NCBI GenBank assembly: GCA_963965975.1
Contig: OZ014417.1
Coordinates: 3,825,821 to 3,889,820, forward strand
Source of the DNA: Xestospongia bergquistia
Lineage: Eukaryota > Porifera > Demospongiae > Haplosclerida > Petrosiidae
Direction of reading: 5' to 3'
DNA length: 64,000 nucleotides
Made by a program: the position numbers and the translations under genes. Below, in pieces: positions 24,934 to 35,284 of the stretch. The notes under the pieces were generated by a model. It ran no database searches. It was not told the DNA's origin and saw only the letters and a program-made list of their open reading frames with translations. Every line of letters starts with the position of its first letter. The first letter of the stretch is position 1.

Positions 24934-27900
24934 CTGTAATAAAATACATGAATTGTATTATTATATTGTGAATATTTTCATACTGGTTGTCAGATTATTC
25001 TTTGACTGTTCTAGTGTAGTTTCTAAAATGGCAAGCCATTAGTCAAGGGTTAATTATAATATAATGTCACATACCATTATCACTGAGTCCATTCTTGTCA
25101 TATTCACTGAGTCCTATCTCTTCTTCACCTCTCTTGTTAGTACTTCTGGTACATCTCTTCCTCCCTGTAACAAGGATTATTAACTCATAAATACTTCAAT
25201 ATATATACATTACACATACTGGAAATTTGAGAATTTTTAGGTAATGTCTTTGACTGTTCTAGTGTAGTTTCTAAAATGGCAAGCCATTAGTCAAGGGTTA
25301 ATTATAATATAATGTCACATACCATTATCACTGAGTCCATTCTTGTCATATTCACTGAGTCCTATCTCTTCTTCACATCTCTTGCTAGTACTTCTGGTAC
25401 ATCTCTTCCTCCCTGTAATAAGGATTATTAAGTCATAAACACTTCAATTTATATACATTACACATACTGGAAATTTGAGAATTTTTAGGTAATGTCTTTG
25501 ACTGCTCTAGTGTAGTTTCTAAAATGGCAAGCCACTAGTCAAGGGTTAATTATAGTATAATGTCACATACCATTATCACTGAGTCCATTCTTGTCATATT
25601 CACTGAGTCCTATCTCTTCTTTACCTCTCTTGCTAGTACTTCTGGTACATCTCTTCCTCCCTGTAACAAGGATAATTAACTCATAAATACTTCAATATAT
25701 ATACATTACACATACTGGAAATTTGAGAATTTTTAGGTAATGTCTTTGACTGTTCTAGTGTAGTTTCTAAAATGGCAAGCCACTATTAAAGGGTTAATTA
25801 TAATATAATGTCACATACCATTATCACTGAGTCCATTCTTGTCATATTCACTGACTCCTATCTCTTCTTCACCTCTCTTGCTAGTACTCCTGGTACATCT
25901 TTTCCTCCCTGTAACAAGGATAATTAACTCATAAATACTTCAATATATATACATTACACATACTGGAAATTTGAGAATTTTTAGGTAATGTCTTTGACTG
26001 TTCTAGTGTAGTTTCTAAAATGGCAAGCCACTAGTCAAGGGTTAATTATAATCAAATGTCACACACCATTATCACTGAGTCCATTCTTGTCATATTCACT
26101 GAGTTCTATCTCTTCACTTCTCTTGCTAGTACTTCTGGTACATCTCTTCCTCCCTGTAACAAGGATTATTAACTCATAAATACTTCAATATATATATACA
26201 TTACACATACTGGAAATTTGAGAACTTTTGGGTGACTGTTCTAGTGCACTTTCTAAAATAGCAAGCCATAAATTCAAAGTATAATTAACCTCAGGCTGTA
26301 TCACTTACTATTCTCATCTACTTCACTGAGACTGATGTTTCCATCACTGGATTTACATGCTGTAGCATCTAAAGATAATTCTTCAGGATGGAATATTTTT
26401 TTCCATTTTTCATATCTGATGTCAGGTAGATCATAACCATTCTCATACCTCCTAGAAAACCGACTGTGCTCTTCTTCTGTAAAATCAAATTTTGATGTAC
26501 TCTGTTCACATTGTTTTTTTTCTTTCTTTTGTCTCTCTTTCTCGGCTTTTTCAACTGCTCTTTTATTTTTTCTCTCCTCTACTTCCTTCTTTTTCTGTTC
26601 TCGTTCCATTGCCTTCTTTTCTCGCTGTTGCTTTCTAAGATCTTTAGCTTTTAATTCATCTGCTTTCTTCATTTCTTTTTCTCTTATCAACTGAAGATTT
26701 TCAGAACTTGTTAAAACACGAGCACTGTGGTTTTTTTTCTCATTACTTGGTAGCTGAGGTAAAGTAAGAAAATCATGAAGAGTAGATGGCTGAACTTTTG
26801 TAATGCAATCTTCATCTGCAGAAAAGTTAACATAGTAACCACAGGTACTGTCTTCAGTACAAGTGTGTTCCTCATAATAATCAATGCTTTCACTATCGGA
26901 AGTAATACAGGTACGAGGATGAGACTTAGCTGGGCTATAAAGAGGAAGAAACAGTCCCATCTTGGAGGCTATCATATCTATTTTCCCATCCTCCTCAAGT
27001 TGCAAGTAACGTAATACTGCATACCTGTTGAAGGGGTATATACCAGTGGATCTAAACCCAGCAACAATATTGGCTGGTGTCATTGCCTTTGTCCAGGCTC
27101 GACTAAAAATTTCGGTGAAATTAAATCTATTAACGGCTTTACCAGGATTATAGGACATGTAGAGATGACACTCATTATTGTATGCCTTTTTTAAGGGGCT
27201 AAAACAAGACCTGTCCAGTGGTTGACACAAATGAGTTGTATGAGGTGGCAAGCAAAATAAGATGATCTGATTTGCAGCAGCTGTCCTGATCAATTGAGGT
27301 TGGTAATGTGAAGAATGTCCATCCAGGAGTAACAAGATGGGTCGTTGTGGAGGGATGTGAAGTAAGAAGTGATTAGTAAACCATTCCTGAAACAATTCGG
27401 AATCTATCCATCCATTTTTAGACAACCCATATGCAGTACCTGGGATTTCTCCTGTTGTGAAATTAGGCTTGAGTTTTTTCCGATCAAAAATTATCATCGG
27501 AGGCAAAAGGTAACCAGAAGCACTGCATGCTGACAAAACAGTAATTTGGGCTTTATCACCACTAGTAATACAGGAAATATCTCTCTGACCTTGTACTCCA
27601 ATTATTTTGCCAGGTTTATGTTGCAATGGGAACCCGCTCTCATCACAGTTAAAAATCAGCATTGGTGATTCAAGCAAATTATTAGACTTCAATGTTTCTT
27701 CAAGCAAGTCAAAATATCGATTTATGACATCTGGGTTAGCTGCAATAGCTCTACGATATGCTAATTTGGATCCATATCTTAATCGTAGTTTTGGATGCTG
27801 CTTCACAAATGAGCCCCACCAACCAGTAGTGACATTGACATCTTCAACTTCACATTGACGTTTCTTTGCTAGTGCTGCCCTAACAATACAAAGAACTTGT

Positions 27901-27939
27901 TCCTTTGTCCGAGCGAAGCCAATTTTAGCTGAACCTACC
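24779..27939 (-). CDS. Tigger/pogo-type DDE transposase with tandem-exon linker and PHD finger
   Basis: Predicted exons in coding order are 27939-26309, 26153-26067, 25908-25819, 25660-25571, 25412-25323, 25164-25075 and 24933-24779; all junctions are phase 1 and all frames stay open. The big exon encodes about 545 residues: the end of a CENP-B-type DNA-binding region (TTGWWGSFVKQHPKLRLR), then a DDE_1 core with NCDESG (D100), LLLLDGHSSH (D207) and CQPLD (D243), giving DD35D, and a Lys/Glu-rich coiled coil at about 410-480. The ATG at 27941 is probably not the start, because tttggtag|GT reads as a splice acceptor. The preceding helix-turn-helix exon was not found. A transposase cuts and pastes its own element in the nucleus. 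The open frame suggests recent activity or domestication. Confidence 0.8.
25075..26308 (-). repeat. Tandem array of five symmetric exons with their introns
   Basis: A unit of 248 bp is repeated, its exon starts lying at 25075, 25323, 25571, 25819 and 26067. Four exons are 90 nt and the fifth (26067-26153) 87 nt. Every copy has a TTACAG-type acceptor and a GTATGT donor (GTGTGT in the last). Every copy starts and ends in phase 1 and is free of stops. Each encodes a basic piece RKRCTRSTSKR, an acidic GEEEIG, and SEYDKNGLSDN. The end of the transposase exon (ISLSEVDENS, then GTAAGT) resembles the unit end, so the array probably grew from that boundary. Differences between copies are few and mostly in-frame. 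Confidence 0.9.
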
Positions 27940-27941
27940 AA

Positions 27942-28540
27942 AAATGTTACTATAAATAATGACTAGTAACTTTAACATGTTATCTGCCTACCCTTCCTCC
28001 TATTCTTGTGACTATAACATCATACCTACAGTATAATACATGGTCTATGACATATTTTAGTTTATGGGATGACTTTATCTTTTTTTCTCAAAGGTATTAA
28101 AAACAAATAATATTGTCATATAATTAATTGATTATCATTTAAAAGTTTATTTCACTCAGATTATTATAAATCAAATATCTATCACATGTTTACCTACTTA
28201 TAGTAAAGTTAGTCATAAAGTCAAGCAGCTATTAAGCCTTAGTACAACACTCTTATTATTAAAAAAGTGAACTGACTCTGTTATTACAGACATACTTACT
28301 AATCACTAAAATGGCCAGGGTTGACTAAGGTATTGCTAACACATAGCTCAAGCCATCAAGTCTTCCACATGGACATCTATACATTATCACAAATTACCAT
28401 GTTTGATTCTTTCCACAATAGTTAATATGAGAGAGTCCTGGCTAAGGTTTAACTTGAGGTAGATTTAGTTGATAGAAAGAGAAAGACTCAGAAACTGACA
28501 GAAAACTCCTAGCTAACGTTTAAACTTGAGGTTGTGTTGT
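27942..28540. other. Upstream intron or spacer of the Tigger gene
   Basis: Searched on the minus strand for a helix-turn-helix exon of pogo type; none was recognised. Sequence is AT-rich without coding signal. Confidence 0.35.
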
Positions 28541-28745
28541 CCGCCAAAACATACCACGTGTCCGCAAATACATTTAACTCCGTACAAGCACCAAAAACGG
28601 AGCTCATTCACAACACGGAGTTTAGTTAGGAAACTCTGCAAGGAAAGTGTATTCATTGAGCATAACCAAGAGCCACATTGTACGGAAGCAATAAGCTGTC
28701 TTCAAATTTTTAGAAGAAAAAGTGTCCGAAAATAGATTTGTCCGT

Positions 28746-30423
28746 CCATTGATTTTCGACTCTACAACTTACCTATCCATCAAAACTGTATAACAAAACA
28801 AGGCAATCAAAAGCCTCACCATTTTAGAGTTTGAGCACTAACTGCAATATTAAAATCTTATAAACTTTATTTAAACAACAGATATTTTTATTTTTAATTT
28901 AAAAAAAGTTTCACAAGCATTCCTAAAATGTAAGGGATGATTGTGCACAATATATAATCCTTACATTGTAGCCACATATGTTAACGTTTACCTTGAATGC
29001 ATATATTCAGAGTTCAATGTATTAGAATTAAATTTTAACTTTTTATTAAGAAAGTATCTCACCAAATTTGTGATGTTTCTTATGCTGCAATAAACGTGAA
29101 ACTTCCCCGAATGCAGGATACTAGTCAAGCAGTTATTGCTCTGCTACCATTGCAGACCTTACCTTGTATACTTGAAGCAACAATACTGTTTTTTGTAATC
29201 TTGTTGTAAGCTTCAATCTTAAAGGTATTGTTTGAATTCTTTTATTCATTACAACAGCAGAATAAATTGATAAAAATGAACAAACCTGTTGCAATATAAA
29301 GGAACAAAATGCAGAATTGTCACCACAGTATCTGTAGTTATGTTAGTTTGTTTGTAATTGCTGCTAGTGTATGAAAACTTATTAATAAACACCTAGAATA
29401 AAATATCTAACAGACTTTGTTATTTTATGCAGTCCATGTTGAAACCACAGGCATGGTAAGTACCAGCTTAACAATCAAAGTCAAGCGGGAATTTTGAGTT
29501 TAATATTTATTGTTTTCTGCCATTATGTTTCATTGGACAGTCCTGATCATAAGCACTGGTAACTTGTTACTGATATAATGTCCATTCTGTCCTAATCTCT
29601 TTAATGTTTATTGTTATTGTTTTATTAAAAGTAAATTTATTTTGAATCTATTAAGATTACTTTATTAATGTTGTATAGTTGGTTCAGTTGATTGACCATA
29701 AGTCAGTCTACCTGGCACCTGTATCAATGACAATCAATGTAGTAGCTGCTTAAAAAATACTTCATTCAAAGTAATGAACTGTTAAAATTTGGCTTAAATA
29801 AATTTTACTAGGCCTGAATGAATTACTTTCAAAGGAATTAGGCCAGCACATGTAACTTAAGTGAACCTTCAATCATTGTTTTGACATTACTGGTATTTTA
29901 ATAATATCAATAAAAGTATCTATCTTAATTGAAATAAAATGTTGCAACTTCATTAACATCATGAACCAAAGGCATGGTAGTGCAAACATCTAAACCATCA
30001 CAGTATATTTAGTAATTGTATTATAATAATTCTTACATATAACAACCATAGTAGAGTCTAAGTAAATATGCATAGAGTTTATGGTCTTTGGTATAAAACA
30101 TAATTTATTTTTCCAACGGAAGTTGTTACTTTGTTACTATGGAATCCTCTAGCTCGATACTGTCTTCTAATTATGCATAATTTATACTATTAATGAAAAT
30201 GTCAGACGACACTGAGTTCACACATGTTCAATCATCTAAACCAAATCTAGTGTACAGAATAAGTCTAACAGATAATAGATATTTTGTGCACATAGTGATT
30301 TTATTATAATCTCTCTATGAAACAGTATATTCACTGTAGAGTATGCAGACAAGACAGTGTTTACTAGTAGTATCTTTTAAAAAAATGAACATGACACATA
30401 TGTCAGTTTAATTAGTAATTACG
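28746..30423. other. No gene seen
   Basis: AT-rich sequence with no exon set, repeat or motif that I can support. Confidence 0.35.
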
Positions 30424-30470
30424 CGTAATATATTGATGTATTATGTTATATTCATGTAGTGTCTTTTAAT
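30424..30470 (+). repeat. Extra copy of the LTR start of the second gypsy element
   Basis: The words atattgatgtattatgttatattcatgta match the first ~45 bp of the 3' LTR at 32987, and the preceding taattagtaattacg matches the flank of the 5' LTR (agttaattacg). Flank plus LTR start are thus duplicated about 105 bp upstream of the true 5' LTR. Confidence 0.6.
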
Positions 30471-30529
30471 AAAATAAACATGACACATATGTTCTATACA
30501 CTACTGCACAGCTTAATTAGTTAATTACG

Positions 30530-30690
30530 TGTGGTATATTGATGTATCATGTCATTAATATTATTGTGATTATTGTATGGGGGCGATAAGGACACGCCTA
30601 GTTGTTCTGTTCTGTGTTTTGTTGTTGTGTTTTCTAGTCTATATATTTTTAAAGATGAATTAAGAACTATTAATACATTTAAAGCTAGAT
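30530..30690 (+). repeat. 5' LTR remnant of the second gypsy element
   Basis: Shares TGTGGTATATTGATGTA and TTATTGTATGG.GGCGATAA with 32987 onward. The right end is not sharply defined because the two copies diverge after about 80 bp. Confidence 0.6.
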
Positions 30691-30739
30691 TATAACTTTG
30701 TTCTGACACAAAATCTCGTTTCTTTTGTCCTCATCCTGT

Positions 30740-32960
30740 ACCATTTGCATACAAGACAGCGAAGAACTTTGAGAGATTAGTCAATGCTGGAATTCTCAAG
30801 AAAGTTACAAGTAGAGATTGGGTAGCTCCTATTGTCCCAGTCCCAAAGAAAGGCAGCAAAAAAATCCAAATATGCATTGACTATAAGATTACATTTAATC
30901 AGTCTCTAATTGAGGACTAGCACCCTCTCCCTACTCCTGAGGAGTTGTTTGTTACTCTTACTAGTGGTGAACAATTTTCGAAATTGGATTTGTCATGAGC
31001 ATATCAATAGATGATATTAGATGAAGATTATCGCAAGTATGCCAATTTTAATACTCATAGGGATCTATTCAGGTACATCTCGTTCCTTTTGGAGTGTCAT
31101 CTGCTCCTGCCCTGTTTCAATGAACTATGGACTCTATCCTGGAGGGCATAATAAATGTTTTATGTTACATTGATGTTTTTAAAATCACAAAAGTAACTTA
31201 AGAGACTCATTTAAAGAACCTTGAAGAAGTGTTACATCAGTTACAATTGTATGGAGTTCATGTGAAGAGCAGCAAATGTGAATTTCTCAGACTCTGGAAT
31301 ACTAAGACATTGTGTAGACTCTGTGGAATCCGCACATCAAAGAGTAAGTTGGATGCTATTTTAATGCTCCCTCTCTTGGGAATGTTCATGAATTACAATA
31401 TTTGTTTTACTTAATTACTACAGTAAATTTAATTGTAATTTAGCCTCAGATCTCCAATTTAATAACCTCCATATTGAGTCCCAAAAAGGGGATACCCTCT
31501 TTAGCATCTGCTATGCTCCAGAGATGGGCCATTTTGTTATCAGCATATTATTACAATGTACAATATGTTCCCATCAGCCAGCATAATAATGCTATGCCGA
31601 CATGTTATCTCATTTACCCCTAACAACACCCTCTAACATAGCTGTTTCATTAGAACCAACCATTTTTAATATAAAGCAAATTGACTGTGACAGCAACAGA
31701 GTTACAACAAGCTACTTGTTGTGACCGTCTATTAGGTCGTGTTTTCCATTATACTAAATCAGGTTAGCCTTCCAATTTTGATAATAGACTTAAGCCATTT
31801 TATAATTGTAAAGATGAATTTACTATTGAGAATAATTGTTTCCTATGGGGAATTCATGTTGTCATTCCTACTAAGTTGCAAGAACGTGTCTTAACTGAAC
31901 TACACAAAACTCATCTTGGTATATCTATAATAAAGACTATTACCAAAAGTCATGTTTGGTGGCCATCCTTAGATAAGTCTATTGAAGAACTATGCAAGAC
32001 CTGTCAAGTATATCAAGAAGTAAAGCCTTCTTCACCTACAGCTTCCATATATCTGTGATTATATATAGTCAGACAGACCTTGGCAAAGAGTTCATGCAGA
32101 TTTTGGTGGACTGTTTCAAGGCCATATGTTTTTTCTTCTTGCCGGTGCTCGTTCTAAGCAGCCTAAAATATTTTGTGTGTCATCCACCTAATGTACTAAG
32201 ACTATTGAAATTCTTAAACATGTTTTCTCTTCATATGATTTACCTAATCAACTAGTTTCAGACAATAGTATTCAGTTCACTTCTCAAGAATTTGCTCATT
32301 TTTGTCAAGAGAATGGTATCTGTTATATTCGTACCTGGTCATGCCATTCCTCTAATGGAGCTATTGAATGTTTTGTTCAAATCTTTAAGAGATCTATGAA
32401 AGCATCAGAGAAGGAAGATCTGTGGAAGATAGTTTATTCAATTTTCTCTTATGTTATAAATCAACACCACAGGTCACTACTGGTGTAACTGCTAGTGAAC
32501 TGTTTTTGAAATATGATTTGTGAAATAGGATAAGTCTTTTGAAACCTAACAATGAAGCTCAAGTGTTTGCTAAGCAAGCACAGCACAAAAAGAAACATGA
32601 TTCATCTAAGAAATGCAAATTGATATTGGAAATTAAGTGCTAACCAGCAATTACCAAGATGAACCCATATGGATATGACTTTGTAGTTCAAAAGAAATCT
32701 GGTCTCTTATCATATCTCATTCAAATGGATAATAGACAGTTATGGAGAAGACACATTGATCTAATTAGACTTTCGGATTCTTAATTAAGTTTTGCCTCCA
32801 ATGTTGATACTGACAATTATTTTAATAATCTCTTACCACCTTATAATTCCGAGCAAGTCGTCAGACCTCCAATTGTTATCAGTCGTCATTACTCACAACG
32901 AATTTGATGCCCTCCAGACAGGTACTTTTGATATTTCTAATTGTTTCATTCTCTTATTTA
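30740..32960 (+). pseudogene. pol: gypsy pol remnant: RT and integrase
   Basis: RT pieces are VPFAYKTAKNFERLVNAG (about 30740), SRDWVAPIVPVPKKGS (30812), FSKLDLS (30977) and CYIDVFK (31165, the YxDD site with the second Asp changed). Integrase pieces are VWWPSLDKSIEELCKTCQ (about 31955), a segment with QLVSDNSIQFTSQEF (32255), and NGAIECFVQIFK (32358). The end has GLLSYLIQMDN and a proline-arginine-rich tail. Multiple stops and frame changes are present. The element is dead. Confidence 0.85.
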
Positions 32961-32986
32961 TTATGTATTGTTTAATGGAGGAGAGA

Positions 32987-33140
32987 TGTGGTATATTGAT
33001 GTAGTATGTTATATTCATGTAATCAATGATCGTTATTGTATGGAGGCGATAACGTCAAGCACATGTTATTCTCTGACTCCTGAGTTGGTGTTTTGCTGTT
33101 ATGTTATCCTTATTAATATTGGCTAAGTATACAATATTAT
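32987..33140 (+). repeat. 3' LTR of the second gypsy element
   Basis: Begins TGTGGTATATTGATGTAG directly after a purine tract. It ends somewhere before about 33140; the end cannot be fixed because the 5' copy is diverged. Confidence 0.6.
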
Positions 33141-35284
33141 GTTATTGTTCCATTATGTCCAGATTTATAGTAAAAAACAGTGTCAGTTATAATAGAATAT
33201 AACTGAACTGATAATAAATCAGTTAAATAAACAATCTATTTATCAGTAACACATCAACTTTAGGGCTGTATTATTGTAATGTCCCAATACAGTACATACC
33301 CTTAGTACTTTTATAAGACCACCTAATTACATAATTAAACAAAGAGGGAAGACCTATTGTATATTAAATAGTGACAGCCATTAATAGTAGTACTACAGAT
33401 AGCATAACAACAGCCCTTGATGACAAACAAATTATGAGATAGACTTTATCCAGAATGTTTGATACTTTAATGATTAACTCAGGACATGACATTTAATCAG
33501 TATATTGTAGAAATAACCACTGTGTGATGTTAATAAGTATGCAGTGTCTCCTATTTTTATTGTATGCACACTGTTTTGATTGATTTAACTAACATATGTT
33601 TATACAGGTTGCATATGCAAAATGTAAACATAATACTATTTTGATTAATATGTATTATGACATTGATGGTTTTTTAGCTACATAAACAGTAGTACATTAG
33701 TAATAAAAACAGTATTATGCTTACTTTTTAAACAAAAATTAGTTTACAATTACAACTTATATAACCAAACACTTTTTACAGTGTGCAACACATGCATAAT
33801 ATTATACCAAAAATAATAACTTTTTATGCATGATTGCAGTCAGGACTTTTAAGAGTAGCTCTTGTATAATAATGAGCTAGCAGAGGAGAAACATTTCTTG
33901 TAGAACTAAACAATCAACTAACTTAGGACATGAATTTATGTCACAAATGAATGTCAAAGTTATTTGACGAGGTATTGATCATTAGTAAATGCATATATTT
34001 CTAGTATATGATACTGTGTAAAAAATAGAAATGAATTTCCACTGTTAGGCCTATGTTCTTCTGAGAGCTCAGATGAGGTGTAAGTGATAAAAGGGTTTGT
34101 TAATCCTTTAGCATATTTTCAAGTTTCTTGTTGTTTCTATTTAGATGTTATTGATGCTTTTGTCATAGTAGGAATACTTACAAGACCCATGTTAATTTAT
34201 AGTCAATACCATTATTTATATATTTATTTGTGTAAAATTGTAAACTATATTTTTATCTATATGTTTTAATTATATATAGCTATTGAGAACTTACAGCTGC
34301 TAGATTAATAGAACATATCATATACTCCACACAATATTCTACAGACAGCACAATGTGATAGCTGATACTCTTGATACTTATATTCAACGAAGATACAAGA
34401 GAATATCTAGTTTGTTTGTTTTATGGGTTTTAGCACAGACTCATTCAAACGGGACGAGCAAAGAAGTTTCTTTAGAGCTGTTCTGCGCTTGCATTGTACG
34501 AAACGCGCCTTTTGTATCAAGGAAGCCGAGAACTACGGAAGCCGCAGGCGGACATTCCAATTCCTATTTTTTATTTCTTTTTTATTTCTAAAAATCCCAA
34601 TTAGTTCAATTTCTTTTTCCTAATTCCATTTTTGTCACGTGCACCATTTCTAGGCTTTTTTGTTATTTAATAAAATGCGGAGCCCGTGTACTCAGAATCG
34701 AGCATCAGCGAGTTGTTTCTGTGTTCCTGAGTTTGGTTGTATAGTGCACCCGCCCATAAACTTCCAAAATTAAAGTTAAAATTCAAAAATTTATATCTTT
34801 TCAAGGGTTAACTTTTAACTATTGACAATATTAATCTACATCCAGACAGATATATTATTTGGCAATCACATCTTAGCATTAATTTCACTAAAAAAGTTTT
34901 TTTTTTAAATGTCTGCCCTTATCCGCTGTATGCATAATATATGAAAAATTGTATAATCTAATGAACTACTCTATTAAAGTTCCTCATTTCTTGAATACCT
35001 TGACTGTATACTTATATTATCTTATTTACAGAAGGTTTTGTGAAATAGTTTAGTATTTAAAATTCTAGAATTTTTTTATGAAATAAGAAAAATATATGAG
35101 CTCATATATGAAAAAAAGGAAAAAAATTGCAAAAGTATATCTTAAAAGTAAGGTTATTGCTAAGTAAAATTACAGAAGATTTTTGGAAAATTACACGTAC
35201 TGAAGGAAACACATTCGTTCTTGTTTTTTTACTCTTACTCAGTTACATTTATTTTTCGATGACACTTGTAAATTTTTTTGATCT
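33141..35284. other. No clear gene; CpG-rich patches at 34430-34560 and 34675-34755
   Basis: Most of the stretch is AT-rich. Two patches stand out by CpG content: acgaaacgcgcc with ggaagccgcaggcgg, and aatgcggagcccgtg with cagaatcgagcatcagcg. An E-box cacgtg lies between them at about 34635. A plus frame from ATG 34423 (MGFSTDSFKRDEQRSFF) crosses the first patch. This could be a promoter with a first exon, or the terminal region of the transposon whose transposase follows, but neither is proven. Confidence 0.3.

Larger units (their letters stand above)
24264..28745 (-). mobile_element. Tigger-like DNA transposon carrying the tandem-exon gene (tentative ends)
   Basis: Both flanks of the gene hold repeated short words in opposite orientation. 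CGGACA occurs at about 24265, 24443 and 24622 on the left. TGTCCG, or TCCG preceded by G/T, occurs at about 28538, 28558, 28723 and 28738 on the right. The right terminal region read in reverse (atggacggacaaat...cggaca) resembles the left one (atggacgaataaacggaca). Subterminal and terminal inverted repeats of this kind mark DNA transposons. Exact ends and the TA target duplication are not resolved, so element boundaries are tentative. Confidence 0.45.
30530..33140 (+). mobile_element. Second Ty3/gypsy element, heavily deleted
   Basis: LTR-like ends starting TGTGGTATATTGATGTA lie at 30530 and 32987, the latter preceded by a purine tract (aatggaggagaga). Between them only RT and integrase remnants remain. 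gag, protease and the whole RNase H region are missing: RT sequence starts about 50-100 bp after the 5' LTR, and the text jumps from RT to the integrase zinc finger. The element is on the strand opposite to the first gypsy copy and belongs to a different lineage. Confidence 0.85.

Noticed and set aside
25075-26308. The tandem array considered as a CRISPR-like or simple satellite repeat
   Set aside because: The units are adjacent without unique spacers, and each conserves splice sites and reading frame, which fits exon duplication.
26775-27858. Plus-strand frames opposite the Tigger transposase exon
   Set aside because: Antisense shadows of a long conserved ORF.
29421-29460. A possible 23-nt microexon between tttatgcag and gtaagtacc
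   Set aside because: No neighbouring exon in compatible phase was found; single splice-like words are common in this DNA.
30521-30709. Minus-strand frame over the 5' LTR of the second gypsy element
   Set aside because: It lies across LTR sequence and has no matching feature in the 3' LTR.
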